This document shows positions 1-12,400 of a stretch of DNA of 64,000 nt, piece by piece. A model generated the notes under the pieces. It was not told the DNA's origin and made no database searches. It saw only the letters and a program-made list of their open reading frames with translations. Both the position numbers and the translations under genes were made by a program. This DNA is from Cephalotrichum gorgonifer (Eukaryota; Ascomycota; Sordariomycetes; Microascales; Microascaceae). The first letter of the stretch is position 1, and each line of letters opens with the position of its first letter. The DNA is taken from contig ONZQ02000001.1 in the NCBI GenBank assembly GCA_900312665.1, positions 44,600-108,599 on the forward strand. The letters are read 5' to 3'.

Positions 1-10
1 CGGACTCGCT

Positions 11-34
11 GACCCCCCCCCCCCCCCCCCCCCC
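11..34. repeat. Poly-C homopolymer, probable assembly artefact
   Basis: An uninterrupted run of 24 C lies just where the coding frame of the downstream VCBS gene is lost. The only other long homopolymer of this kind in the window (poly-G, 19412-19426) abuts an N gap, so this run is probably also a closed gap or low-quality join and not natural sequence. Confidence 0.5.
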
Positions 35-3000
35 GAACGGTCGGCCTAACCCAACACGGTTGGGGGCATCACGACGGTATATACCAACACTCAAGCGAGG
101 ACACTGGGGTATGTCAGAAATCTCCCGTCCCCAATAGGATACCAAAGTACTCAACTCCTAACGTTTATGCTTCCGGACTAGATTAAGCTCGAGGTCGAGT
201 CTAAGTGGGACCGCAACCAGTGGCGCTTCGCCCGTTTGTTCTCACGAGATTATGATGATTTCGTCGGTTGGTTCGAGGAGTCGCCAAATCAGCATCGATT
301 TGGTGTTTGGTAAGAATTTTCCACTAGCTGGGATGCCAGACGTAAGCAGTAGATAGTGCTGACAGCCCCCGGGTGTAGGAGAAACTCTGCTGATGGCAAG
401 GGTAACTTCAATAAGATTGGCGACATGAACCCAGGGATCTATTGTATACCACGTGGCCTGCACTTCATTGATATGAATGCAGATGGTTTGGATGACATCG
501 TCTGTATCGGCCCCGAAGGTAACGCCTACCTAGTTATCCGTTAACCAGGGCGACGGCAGCGGAGACACTCCTCCTACGTTCAAGGATGCGGGCCTCATCA
601 AGACGAGCGAAGGAAAGCAATCTCGCGTCCGCCTCGCTGACATTGATGGAGACGGCCGTGGTGACTATGGCATCATTGGAGACGACGGAAAAATCCGCTT
701 CTGGCGCAACGGCTGGGTTGATGATGTCCCAAAGTTCTGGCAGTATCTTGGGGTGCGATCTAGTCTCAACTCCGGCGAATCCGGAGACACCCACGCCGAT
801 GGCGTTCGCTTTGAGGATATCAACGGAGATGTGAGTACGGGCCGATACATACCTCCCCTGAATGCCCTTCCAACACTTTATTCTTCTCTCCTCAGGGCAG
901 TTTGTTCGTGATTAGTCTGGGAAATAACATATTACCACCGAATAGGGCCGAGACGACTCATTGTGGTTGGACGTGGCAGGTATGACGACCACATACACTA
1001 ACGCGAGAAGCTGCCAAGCTGGGAAGGAGGGTGACGGCTTGAACGTTGCTTGGCGCCAGGGATTCCAGAATGGAAAAACTTCAGGTCCGACACACGGTGG
1101 AATGGGCTTGTGGCGGGTGGACCACGAGTACAATGATCTCCGATCTCGAATTTTCTTCGCCCGTATATACGGCACGAAGCCTGCTTTCGGCAATCTCGGT
1201 GTGCAAGACTACGTCTTCGTCGTCCCCGAACAAATCAACGACAAGATCAAGTTCAAGCTTTGGGTATGGAAGAACACAGGTTCTGGTGGTACAAAGCTCA
1301 TCGCGGACGGCAACAAATACTGCAATATGATGGGCCATTCTAGTGGTGCTATGGACTACGTCTGGACTTGGTCAGATGGCCGAATGCACTGTAAGTTATA
1401 CTCCAACGCACACATCCGCTGTCAAATACCGAGGACCCTTCGCTAACGAGATTCCTGCTCACAGTGTTCCCTAATGCGGGCAAGACGCAGCTCTCCGGTG
1501 GGGAATCCTTCTGGGGCGGATCACCTGGCGAGATCTGGAACCCAGGCGAGAATCTTGATCGCCGGGACTTGCATCTCGCCGACTGGGACGATGATGGAGA
1601 TTGCGATATTATCTACGTCAACCCTGACAACGGCAATATCCGTGTCTGGATCAACGACTATCCGACGAAGAATACCTGGGACGGCGCGTTCCGAGAGATT
1701 TCTGCCCCGAAATTGAGCTGCAACGAGCGCCGTGGCATTGGAATTCACGATTGTAAGTAGCATTGGGGCCCTTACCATGCCTAGCGTGTAGATGCATATC
1801 TCTTGCTTGCTCTAGCAGAACTAACAGTATACTCTTTCTATAGTGGCTGTGCGATTCGCCGATTTGACAGGCAATGGCCGCGCTGACTACCTCTGCATCG
1901 CCAAGGATGGCCTTGTACGAGGTTCTATTCACAACGACGACGATTCCTTTACCGATGTTGGCCAGATCAAGTTTTCCGAGGAGAAGGACCGTGCCAACTT
2001 GAGGTGGGCTGATGTTAATGGTAATGGCAAAGATGACATGATCTGGATTGACAAGTTGAACGGCAATGGCGTTGCCTAGTAAGTTTGTTCTAAAAAGGCC
2101 CCGAAACCCCTGAAGAACTTAGTGTATACCCATATTAGATGGTATGAACTAATTCTCATCGTGTCCAATAGTTATAACGGCGGCCGTGGTAACCCCGATG
2201 AGCTGTCTGGATCTTCCTTTGCCTGGCGGAGCAGCGGTGACCCTGTATATGAGGGTAATCATGCTGGCACTTGCATGTACTATCCAGATCTCGACGGCAA
2301 TGGCCGCGCCGACATGCATTCTATCAAGGGCACCTGGACAAACGAGGCGGAGACCTGGTTCAACCCTTCTTGTGGTCTTAGAGATGTGGAGGGCGATGAC
2401 CCTGAGGGGGTGGTCGATCCAAAACTTCCTGTCCAGCCCGGCAACCCTCTTGACGGTCCCGGGCCCGGTGAACCTGGAAACGAAGGCGACTGCAAAGAAC
2501 TAGACAGCGATGAGTGGCGTTCCGTTACTTGTGCTAATCCCTTCATCAAGAGCCATGTCGATTATACTGCGGAGCAACGTTGGGAGGGTTTGCATGTCGA
2601 CGACGCGTGGGCAGCTTCGCAAGCCTATATCCAATGCCGCCATGGCCAAGGCTCACGGGACGACAGCTTCAGCAACGTGGTGAGTAGTCCCGCACCGATG
2701 GAATCCAGAAGCGCCCACCACTACTGGCACGAAGCGAGAAAGCTAATTTCCTTGCGGTGCATAGATATCCGATTTCTTCCACGCGGAAAATGCCTTCCAT
2801 TGCGACGTATGGAACGCCGACACGAATGGTTGCTCAGGAGGTAGCAGTAAATGCGTGGACGTAGAGAGATCACCAGTTGGCTCCTTCATCCTCGACTCAT
2901 TCAAGAGGATTTTCGGAGTAAGTATCGTCATATTTCCTGGTACTTCGTCTTCTCTTGGATGATACTGATGGTGGCCATAGGTGAACTGGAGTTTATACAA

Positions 3001-4364
3001 CTCTTTTGGTGACGTTTCGTCCCTGTTGGACATCGCAACCCTGGCGAGTGACTTTGGGATCAGCCCCCAGGACAAAGCCTCTAACTTCCCCTTGAGCATT
3101 GTCCTGGACATCCTCATGCTTGGCTTTGGTTTCGTCATGGGTCCCATGTGGAACAAAGGTAAGCGGCAATTCAGGAGGGGCGTTTAGTGTGTCCTTCCTG
3201 GCATTGCTAACAATGAGAACACACAGTCATCATACCAAAGGTGAATCCAGCCGGAAAGCCGGATATCGGATCTTTGAAAGATACAGTCAACGATGCCGTC
3301 AAAAATTCAGTCACTCTAGGCAAAGATCTGTTTACAAAGTCCAACACCATACCGCCGTAAGTTTGTGTCCTGAAAGAGTTAAAAACAGCATGAGTAAAGA
3401 GTGCGGCAACTAACTCCATATCAAATATTTAGAAAGGATGAGGTTGGTCTCCAGACAGCGATTAGAAGTTCCTTCCTAGGAATGGTTGAAGCCTGGAGGG
3501 AAAGCATAGGTGAAATGAACAGAATAATGTTCAACGGCAGCCCCAGTTCCGTTCTTATGCTGGAAGGCCTGATGGCAGGCGGCCGCATGCTTGACAGAGA
3601 AGTCATCGAGAAGACAGAGGTCGAGGATCTCCAAAAAAGACTTAAGAGGGTCATGTCTGCTTATATGATCCCTTTGACCTGGCGCCTATCGCCCGAGGTT
3701 TTCTGGCCGATCATCATCACAGTTAGTTCCACTGGTCTTCCCTGCTCAGCAGTCTGCCCCGAAAATTGAAAACTAACATGTTTCTATAGGAGAAACTAGC
3801 TTGCGACGAAGCACCTGCCAAGGATTGGACTGGCTTTACGTGGAGCTATATGACATTTAAGGCGTACGGAAAGCGATACTGTAAGGATGGTGAAAGCTTT
3901 TGGCTCGTCGGTCCTAAGGACTACAAGAAGACATGCAAAAATACCGATCAGGCTCGTTGCGATGGTTTCGACGTCCCGCCCGGCTTCGACAGCCTGGTAG
4001 AGACCAAATATGGAGTCTCTCTTGACGATGTTATACTGGGGTATGTTGCGTATGGCAATGCTCATTGCGTTTCCTTTGCACCCCTCCACGGTCTACAACC
4101 TGACTGCGCGAAAGCGGATGAACTCCTTGCTAATGCAAACACTTTAGTTCAATCAACACATGGGAGGCCAACGGACGCAAGAATCTCGAGAGAACACCAG
4201 GAGAGCTTACTACTGAACTGCTCAACAATATCCTTGACCATGAGATCACCACACCTAACGTTTTCGATATTCCCATTTGTGGTATGGAAGAGGCGATCCT
4301 CAACTGGTACGAGGCATACAACGGCTGGGTGCAGCCAGGTCCGAACTTCCCCTGCAATGACTAG
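35..4364 (+). CDS. VCBS/FG-GAP repeat protein with class V chitinase-associated C-terminal region (5' partial, frameshifted)
   Basis: I place introns at 109-181, 310-378, 831-945, 1391-1464, 1753-1843, 2079-2171, 2680-2764, 2918-2980, 3159-3226, 3357-3432, 3722-3789 and 4041-4147, giving one frame to the TAG at 4362-4364 apart from one break. At least seven Ca-binding-like repeats of the type DxNxDGxDD are visible (DMNADGLDD, DIDGDGRGD, DINGDGRDD, DWDDDGDCD, DLTGNGRAD, DVNGNGKDD, DLDGNGRAD). These are typical of FG-GAP/VCBS propeller blades in secreted fungal proteins. The Cys-rich C-terminal part (ISDFFHAENAFHCDVW, then VGSFILDSF) resembles the region that follows the catalytic domain in fungal class V, killer-toxin-like chitinases. 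No catalytic domain lies in the window. An extra T near 541 (frame of VIR to frame of NQGDGSG) breaks the frame: sequencing error or early decay. The 5' end is lost at the poly-C run, so no start codon is seen. Confidence 0.7.
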
Positions 4365-4753
4365 CGTCATGGCAGAGCAGAAGTATATCACAGGCTATAT
4401 AAACAGTAAAGGTGACAGGCGCGGCCACGGTAGGCCAGACACACACTCCTTTTCCCTTCTTTTCTTTCAGGATTACACCCCACTTCGGGGGCCGCCCTTT
4501 TCCTTTTTTTTTCTTCTTTTCTTAAATTTCAACCCTTTAGCTTCTTGTTTTCAAGCCTAGATGACAAGCCACTTAGAACCTTGCCCACTCTGTTGTTTCG
4601 AATAAATACAGTTGCACGCAATATAAAATTTCGAGGCCGGAGTTGGGGGACCTTTTGTGTTAACATGGGGTGGGGAATGAAATACGTTAAGAATAGCCTA
4701 TACTACTAGCTTGGTCGAACGTCGCGCCGTCGCCCACTCGCTCGTTACTCCTC
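4365..4753. other. Intergenic, tail-to-tail
   Basis: Convergent intergenic stretch between the VCBS gene and the dioxygenase gene. It holds pyrimidine-rich tracts around 4440-4555 and no supportable gene. Confidence 0.6.
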
Positions 4754-6306
4754 CTATACTCCCCTGAAACGCCTAGGCACTTCCTGGCCAAGAGCCTCCC
4801 TGCGGGACGTGCTATTCGTGTCAAAGAAGGGGCGTTCACCAAGGCCCACAGCACGGTTTCCAAACCGGTCACCCTCGTTATCATAGTCAAACGTAGCAGT
4901 GTGGAAAACGCTGCGGTTATCCCAGATTGCTATAAAGGTCATAGAAGGTTAGTATACGTAATTCTTCCGTCCAGAGAGAGTTCAGATTCTTACCAATGTC
5001 ATTGGGATTCTGCCACTTGAGCCTAACCTGTACGTCGTGATTCGTGTGGACCAAGCTCAAGAACCACTCTAGCAGGTGCTTGCTCTCTTCTTCGGTCACA
5101 TCATTGATGTGGCTGACGTGCCCTCCGACGGGGAAAATACTCTTCCACCCGGTCACCGGGTTCGTTCGGACGACTGGATGAACAGCCTTGAGGATTGAGC
5201 CAATGTTCTCCGGAGCGCCACGGGCCTTGTCGTAAAGCTTAAATCCATTTCGTTCAGCCGCAGCGGCGAATCCGGGTTGTTCGAAGGTGACAGAGAGCGT
5301 CTCAAGGAACTTCTGATACGGCTCGCTCAGGAGGTCGTAGACCTCGTAACCAGAGGCCCAGAGCGTGTCTAACGCGGTATTAGTATAGACCCAATTGTGC
5401 ACGTCACTACAGTTCTTAAACTTACCACCGCCGGTCCTAGGGAGTTGAACCAGTCGCAGGGAGCTGTAATCCGCGGGAACAGGCTCAAACGCGATGTCAC
5501 TGTGCCATTGGCTACGGTTCTGGCCCTTGGTGCTTTGGCCGTCCTTCGCCCCCCTAGCCCTGTATAGCTTTTTGTTCTGCTCCGAGCTGATCGTGCTGAT
5601 CTCCAGGTCGTTTCCGCCAAGCTCGCGTTCCGAGTTCAGCACAGGGTGGATGTGGAGACCGGAAGTCTTGGGCCTTCCAGTAAGCTCGCCGAGGCGGAGG
5701 ATCAACTTCTTCTGCAGGTCATTGGTTAGGTTGTCCTGCGCCCGGAAGAACACAACCCCGCGCTCGGAAACTATGTCTGTTAGCATTTCCTGTGTGGCTA
5801 ACGGGATACGCGTGAAAGTTGAACTAGGGGTAGGGGAAGTATATCCCTTCTAAGGACTGTGACTTACTCGTAATCGCCAGGTCTCGGATGAGCTCATCCG
5901 AATTAGGAGCCTCGAGCAACTCGACGAGGTTGGCCTTGGGGAACTCTCGGCCAATAACCGGCGTTACGTCAAAGTGTTCGTAGGCATCGAGGGACCCGGA
6001 GGACTTCAGTGGTCCAGTATAAGTGAAGTGAGTCTGAGCTGGCTCCTCCATGGCGGGCGTTTCTTCGGAGGCGACCTGAGCCTCCGCTACCGCGACGGCG
6101 GCTGCTTCAGGGACAACCGCAGCATCCTCGACCACGGCGGCCGTTGCTTCAGGAACAGGTTCAACATCCGGTACGGTGGTGGGGGCTGCTTCAGGGGCAG
6201 GTTGAACTTCCTCCGCCGCGGCGGGGGTCGCTTCAGCGGCGACTTCAACAGCCTTTCCCACAATGGGTGTCGCCTCGGGGGGTACTTCAACCGCAATTGG
6301 TGCCAT
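4754..6306 (-). CDS. TauD/TfdA-family Fe(II)/2-oxoglutarate dioxygenase with low-complexity N-terminus
   Basis: Four exons: 6306-5868, 5797-5426, 5368-4994, 4929-4754, giving 453 aa; all three introns fit the frame (phase 1). The core has the TauD pattern: the HxD iron pair in SQWHSDIAFEP, the distal His in NRSVFHTATFDYD, and an Arg-rich end (RRFRGV) where the 2-oxoglutarate-binding Arg is expected. Family members hydroxylate small substrates such as sulfonates, phenoxyacetates or xanthine; the substrate here is not evident. The start ATG at 6306 opens a first exon whose first ~105 residues are almost only Ala, Pro, Glu, Val and Thr in irregular repeats (VPEAT, VPEAA, EETPA), absent from typical 330-390 aa relatives. 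The mature catalytic part starts near THFTYTGPLKSSG. No signal peptide is seen, so a cytosolic enzyme is expected. Confidence 0.85.
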
Positions 6307-7607
6307 GGTTGTGGTTTAAATGTATGGAAATTAATAGTAATCTTTGGGTATCTCGGGCTGGACAGCTTGGTGGTTTTACTAGAGTATGTCCCAAGGGTGG
6401 ATATGGTCAACGACTTATATACTCCCGGAAAGAGTGAACAGTCTATTGTATCTTTGAGAAAAATGGCGTATCCGCGCGCGCCAAGCCATCCACGCAATAT
6501 TGATACATTTCATTTTCAAATGATATGTTCATTTCTATGTCTACAGATTCCGCGCTGCTGCGAACTGGTCGAAATCGCCGATGGCGCAATCACTCGCATG
6601 CAGGTAACGCGCGGGAAGGTCGATGACGCCACCGATCACATCAACTTCGTGACACCTTCTTCCCCGCAGACAACCTGCAATTACATGCTCCGATATACCC
6701 GGGGCAACCCAATGAAGCCACTTCCTAGTTTGATTATCTACGATTATTCTGGCACTGCCACCAATTTCCCCGCAGCGATATCGCATGCCACGTCCAATGT
6801 CGTGGGGGTTGGTCACTAATCAGAATTGCCTGCATCCTGGGGAGCCCCTTATTGGCGATTCGCCTTTACATCCATATTTTCAAAACTTGTTAGCGTATAT
6901 TGTACGTTCATCTATGCATCAGGACAGGAGCCAAGCCGGCCGGGGCGGAACGGAAGGATCAGTTGAGACTGTACCTTGTTGATCTAGTGTGGGAGACACA
7001 GCTTATATGGCCGAGAACGTCATCAACGCTAAAGTCGCGCCAAAAGCTTTTGTGCAACATCCCCCAGGTCCCGCTTTTAATGTCCTACCTTATCTCCAAA
7101 GGCCGAAAGACGGAATTTAGGTCCCTGGCTTGCTATCTCTTTCTTGTTTTCCATCCATTCCAACATCTCAACGTGTTTTGGGCGTTCTATTGACTTGAAT
7201 GGTTTTAGCTTTATTCTCTAGCGAAGGGATATCTTTCCAGTACTAAGCCTGCGTGTAAACGGCATCATGCATTGTATGAGTTTTCTGGACTATGTAGTTG
7301 GAGTGACCTTCCCAAGTAGGTCAACAAGCTCTCATGCATATTGGGACAATACCGTCTCGCATATAGGCTCCGACTCATTGGTTCCAGGGAAAACTTTCCG
7401 GACGCTCGTGCGCAAACATGATTACTGAAACCCGTCGAGGATTTGTCAGCAGCCTAAAATCTTGTCTCATCCTGGGTGGTTGTTATTGAAGGGCACTACT
7501 GCCATCAATGTGATGAGATGGGCGGTGGCATGTGAGAATGGTGAGGATTCGTCGAGTGGACTTGATTAAGCTATCATACATTGTAGTCTCGTGCTCAGGC
7601 CATCTGC
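6307..7607. other. Intergenic region, no recognised gene
   Basis: This 1.3 kb contains the promoter side of the dioxygenase gene. Short open frames on both strands near 6541-6819 show no family resemblance I can support. Confidence 0.5.
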
Positions 7608-9071
7608 CTAAGGGGCGATGGAGTGTGATTTTGACCCTTTACCCCTAGAAAATCTATCTATAATTACCTTGCGCCCACGCTCCATACTGTCCCGTACATC
7701 CTGTTCGCTCATATCCAGCAAGCTATAAACGTCAACCAATGTCCTCTCCAAGGTCCTTGCGGTAATGAATGCTCCTTTCGTTGTCATTTCCGCAGGGTTC
7801 GAGGTAACCGACTGTATAAAGGTCGCCCAGCTTTCAAAATACGCCTGGCCCTCAACGCTATCCCCGAGAACCGTCGAGAAGCAATGCGGCATTGCCTCGT
7901 ACTGTTCCCAGACTATCGGCACGCCAGATCTCGCGGCTTCCTGCGCAAACACCTTGCACTCATCAGTGAGTCTCTCCTGACCACACGCGATGAAGATTGG
8001 TGGCGAGCCCGCCCACGAAGGAGCTGCAAGAGGAGATACGAGCGGATGGCAAAGGGCGCTACCTTCGCAGAAGAGGTCGGCGCGTGGGGGGTCGGATGGC
8101 CATATCGCGCACGGAGGAGACTCAGTAGGTGAGAGGGATGGCGGGGGCAGGTAGTCCCATATGGCGTCGTATTCAGTGCCGTGCATGCTGCGCGTCAAGT
8201 CCATCGAGGGTGAGTTGAGCGCGATACCACGTGGTAACGGTATCAGGACTTTAGTCCCGTGGAACATGACGCTGGGTTCCTCGCCGTTGGGTGTATCTCG
8301 GTGGAACTGGAGGAGCAGTTGAAGAAGAGCAGAAGTTAGGTTCCCGCCTGCGGAATCGCCGCAAAGGATAATCCTCGACGCCGGAATAGGCTCGTGGAAG
8401 GCTCCAGGCGGTGGGTACAGCAGCGATAGGTACGCCACCAGACCATCTAGTAGTGCGGCCGGGAAGGGATACTGTGGCGCAAGTCGATACCGAACCGAAA
8501 AGACACGCCCGTTTGCGAGAGTGGCATACTTCGTCACAAGGGGCCGGATGGAGACTGGGTCCATCAGATAGTACGATCCGCCATGGAAGTAGAGCAGGGT
8601 GGCATCCGTATTCATCCGTCTGGTTAGATTCTCGTACTTCTCCCTCTCGGACATCGCTGTTGGCTCTGGGGTGTTGGCCGTCGCGCCAGCGCGATAGCCA
8701 ACCCACTCGCCCTCCACGTCTTGCAGATATGGCTTTGTGAATTCTTCCGTCCCGGTCTTGAGATCATGGATAGCCTTGAACAGGAGGTTCTGCGGGCCGT
8801 GGCCGTCGTCGGCCGGCGCGGGGAAGGTAGTTTTGCTGACCCACACACTACCCTTAACGCCAGGGTCCGTCAGGAACATAGCCTGCTGTTGAGTTATGGT
8901 CGAGGGAGGGGCGTTGGTGATAAACTCGCGTAGCATGGTAACGGTGAGTTCGGTACGGAGAGTCCACTTGTGGCATGTTGGACTGAGAGATAGCGCGTGG
9001 AATACGATGGTTTTGAAGAGAACGGGGATCTTTGAGAGGATAAACTTGATCGCAGCAAGTGAAGACGCCAT
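7608..9071 (-). CDS. HSL-family alpha/beta hydrolase (esterase/lipase-like)
   Basis: Single-exon gene of 487 aa starting at ATG 9071 (MASSLAAIKF). The hormone-sensitive-lipase signature is complete: oxyanion motif HGG in LLYFHGGSYYL, nucleophile elbow GDSAGG, an acidic residue in GQERLTDE, and the catalytic His in AMPHCF. The segment between start and oxyanion loop is long (~170 aa) with a hydrophobic N-terminal stretch, compatible with a membrane anchor or cap domain. Fungal members hydrolyse short-chain esters, and some act in secondary metabolism; nothing here fixes the substrate. About 380 bp downstream of the 3' end of the degenerate fusion gene, same strand. Confidence 0.85.
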   Translation of the reverse strand: MASSLAAIKFILSKIPVLFKTIVFHALSLSPTCHKWTLRTELTVTMLREFITNAPPSTITQQQAMFLTDPGVKGSVWVSKTTFPAPADDGHGPQNLLFKAIHDLKTGTEEFTKPYLQDVEGEWVGYRAGATANTPEPTAMSEREKYENLTRRMNTDATLLYFHGGSYYLMDPVSIRPLVTKYATLANGRVFSVRYRLAPQYPFPAALLDGLVAYLSLLYPPPGAFHEPIPASRIILCGDSAGGNLTSALLQLLLQFHRDTPNGEEPSVMFHGTKVLIPLPRGIALNSPSMDLTRSMHGTEYDAIWDYLPPPSLSPTESPPCAIWPSDPPRADLFCEGSALCHPLVSPLAAPSWAGSPPIFIACGQERLTDECKVFAQEAARSGVPIVWEQYEAMPHCFSTVLGDSVEGQAYFESWATFIQSVTSNPAEMTTKGAFITARTLERTLVDVYSLLDMSEQDVRDSMERGRKVIIDRFSRGKGSKSHSIAP

Positions 9072-9451
9072 GGCTACGATATAAAATATCCATATCGCCA
9101 GGAGTTTGCTGGATCTAAACGGATAAGAACAAAAGACCAATTAAGGTAAATAGGAGCTTGTCAGAGATTTTGTTAGGGATTTCGTCGGGGATTTGCTCGG
9201 GGTTCCGGACAGTCAGCATAGCCGAGACCTGGAAACACTTGACCATGGCGGGGTGATACTGCTCCGTCTTACAGTGTGCGATCTCGCCAAGGCTAGCCCG
9301 GAGGTTGATGGTGCTCAGGGATTGGTCTTCGTCTGACAGTTTTAGCCAGTGTTTGCCATCACGAGATTCTACACTCGCCTTAAAACGAGTTCGAAAATGA
9401 TTCAATAGATGACGCCAAGGTCCAAATCCTTGAAATTTGCCAATTCCTTTC

Positions 9452-12400
9452 CTAAGCACCACCGAAAACCAATAGGCTCCGAATCTTGACCCTGCCAAAC
9501 CCACGCTGGTGCAATAATTTCCGGCCACCATGTACCGGAAACTCAGCCACGGCCATGATACTGACATCCTCAATGTTGATACCAGCTTCGTTTAGTAGCT
9601 GCAGCACCGCACAAAGTGTTTCTCCTGTAGCAAGCACATCGTCCACTACTACCACTGACGCACCCTTGGGGACTATATTCCGTTCCATCTCTATCCTCGT
9701 GCGCCCTGAATAGCTGGATAACGAAGAGGAGATATGTGACAGGGTTTTGGGGACAGAAACTGTGGGTGGAGGGAGCTTGCCGGCTTCGCGAATAAGCACC
9801 AAGGGCACATCGACCCGCAATGACAGCGCCGAGGCATAGACAAAACCACCAGCCTCACAACAAGCTATCGCGCCGACCCTAGCCCACTCGTCAGCCAATC
9901 GGGCTTCCAGCAGAGACGTGCACAAGGCCAGCCCACCTGGCTACTAGGAGATGTTTAGCACGTGGCGGAACTCGATATCCCGGCGCGGAAATGCGGGTAC
10001 TCCACGAACTAAGTTGGCCAGGCGCTGCAAATCCTCGTGGACGAGGGGGAGTAAATGGCTCTCAGCAAAGCTCTTCGCTGCCTTGCTCCCAGTCTCGTCG
10101 TTGTCGAAGATGAGACAGGGGCGATAGTCTAAGACACCCAGAGTTGACGCTTTATCTTTCCCATCTTTGTTCTTGTCCTCATTGCTGTCGCCGTCGTGTC
10201 ATCACACCTGGGGAATTCTCCCCGAACCCAACGCGTTTATTTGCTGGATTGGACACGAACCTCAAGCAGCCTACTTTCGGGCACCAAATGCGACAACGCG
10301 GCTACCGGCGCCTCGTCTCTCATCCCGGTTATTAGAAGCACGTCCACTCCTACAGCGCTACGAACCACATCCAGGAAGTGCTCCTCAAGAATTTGAGGTC
10401 GTTGAAGTACCTGGTCCTTGAAAAAGCTCGTCAATTCTGCCCGGTGTTGCTCCTTGTAGGCACGGTCGTTCAGTAGGCGATGCAAGTCAGATTTGGTACA
10501 GGCTGCGAATTCTCTCTTGGTCGCGTCGCTAATGCTAATCGCACGTGCTGCAACTTTCGGGGTGAACGCGGAGACCCAGACATCGGCGCAGTAGTCTTTT
10601 CCAGCCCCGTGTTCGCCTGTGACAAGAATGATAACCTTCGGTTCTACTGGTGGTTCTGGGAGCGGGCAAGCGTAAGCTAGTATCTTGTGCGGGTCTGTCT
10701 TCTGTTTCAGACGGGATAGTCGTGCCCGGTTCGGGCCGAAAGCGTTAGCCGCCAGCGCAGCGTCTCGGGGTCCGGCCCGATGTCAGCACCGTAAATTCCG
10801 GTGCTGAATGGCAACAAGTCTGTGGCAACCGCATAAACCCACTTCACAGCCAATCGTTCCAGTTCCGTGCCATCAGAGTTCCAAGGCCAGACGCCTGTTA
10901 CCACGCAGGCAAAGTCCCAGTCTCGACAGCCGAAGGCAGTCGCCTAGGGTGCAACGTCGCTGACGGCGCCGCCACCTTGGAGTAGGTGGAGGTAAGACAA
11001 TGGTGAGGGACGTCTCTTGACGGCTGCCACTAATCTGCTCGCCAGATTCGCTGCTCCCATATCCTTTAAGAATAAACATCGCTTGAATGAGGATGTTTTG
11101 GCACCCCCGTGCCCGCCGTGCATGGTGGACATGTACAACTCGGTCTCGAACACACCGACACCATCAACCACTTTGATGTCACCTTCTATTACTCCCAATA
11201 TGTCTGCCAATATAGGAGTAGTCGTAGATTTTATAGCGGTTTCACCAGGTGTGGAGCATTCGAACGTGGTTATGCCAAGATGCAGCTGGCTGGCATCCCA
11301 ATACAGATACGCGTCTGCAGAACAGTTGCGGGGAATCTTCCGGGCGATGAGGTCATCAAACTGATTGAGTCTGAGCTGTGCATCCAGGTCGTCCCTCAGG
11401 GAATGATACAGTTTCGGGTCGTGTAAGTTGGAGCAGCATAAGCCTTGAAGGTAATGCTGACCACGATCCCAAAGTTGGTACCGGCACCTTTAATCGCCCA
11501 CAACATCTCGGCATCGTTTCTCGGGCTAACAGCACCGACCGGCCGGTGCTGAATTGGTACGTGGCCGATGTAGAAGACCTGGCCGGAGTCGGTGCTAACT
11601 ACTACAGCACCGACAATCGCATCGCATGCTAGCCCGTGCATCCTAGCGAGATGCCCGATGCCGCCCTGTAACGACAGTCCCGCACCTATACTTGGGCGAG
11701 CACCGAGGGGTACGGTGAGGCCTACAGCCATAGTCTTGTCGACGATACCCCTCGTCTTGCACCCAGCCTCTGCAATAATAAGGGGAGAGGAATTGGAACC
11801 GGACCCGGGCCCGGACCTGGGATCCGAGTCATACGCCCCGGAGGTGAGAACATGGATTTGGTCAAAGGCGCCCATATCGACCGCGACGACGTTGGTCCTG
11901 AGATAGTGTCCACTATGGCCCCCGCTAATGATGGTGAGGCTGGTCTGGTGCTTCAGAGCCCATTGAACGCAGTGCTGGACGTGTCGCAGTTCAGTCCGTC
12001 TGACAATTGCGGCGGGACGATGGAGGCGAGCCTGTCGGTTTTTCACCATCCTATCACCCATCACCAACGGCACCTGTGCCGTCAGCTCCAACAACCCGGT
12101 CGCATGTTGGGTAAAGGCAGCCATGATATTCGGGGAGCCGAACGATAGCTGGCCTTCGTGACCTTCCACGCGACCGCCCAAGCTACGACACACCTTGCGC
12201 CATTCGACACGTGTAGGCTCGTCGACATCCGGTATAGCAAACCCCGCGATGGAAGAAGCAAATCAATCCAGCGCCTCGTCGTCATTCTCCACGAGAGTAA
12301 GCCCAGTAGGAAAAGAATCTGTTCGATGGCACACCAAGCCGTCGAGATGCAAGCTCCCATCACGATGAAAAACCACCACCATTCCGCGTTCTGGCTGCTC

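Noticed and set aside
5974..6819. 281-codon plus-strand frame opposite the TauD-like gene's first exon
   Set aside because: The first part is the reverse reading of the Ala/Pro/Glu-rich exon and the rest has no recognisable family.
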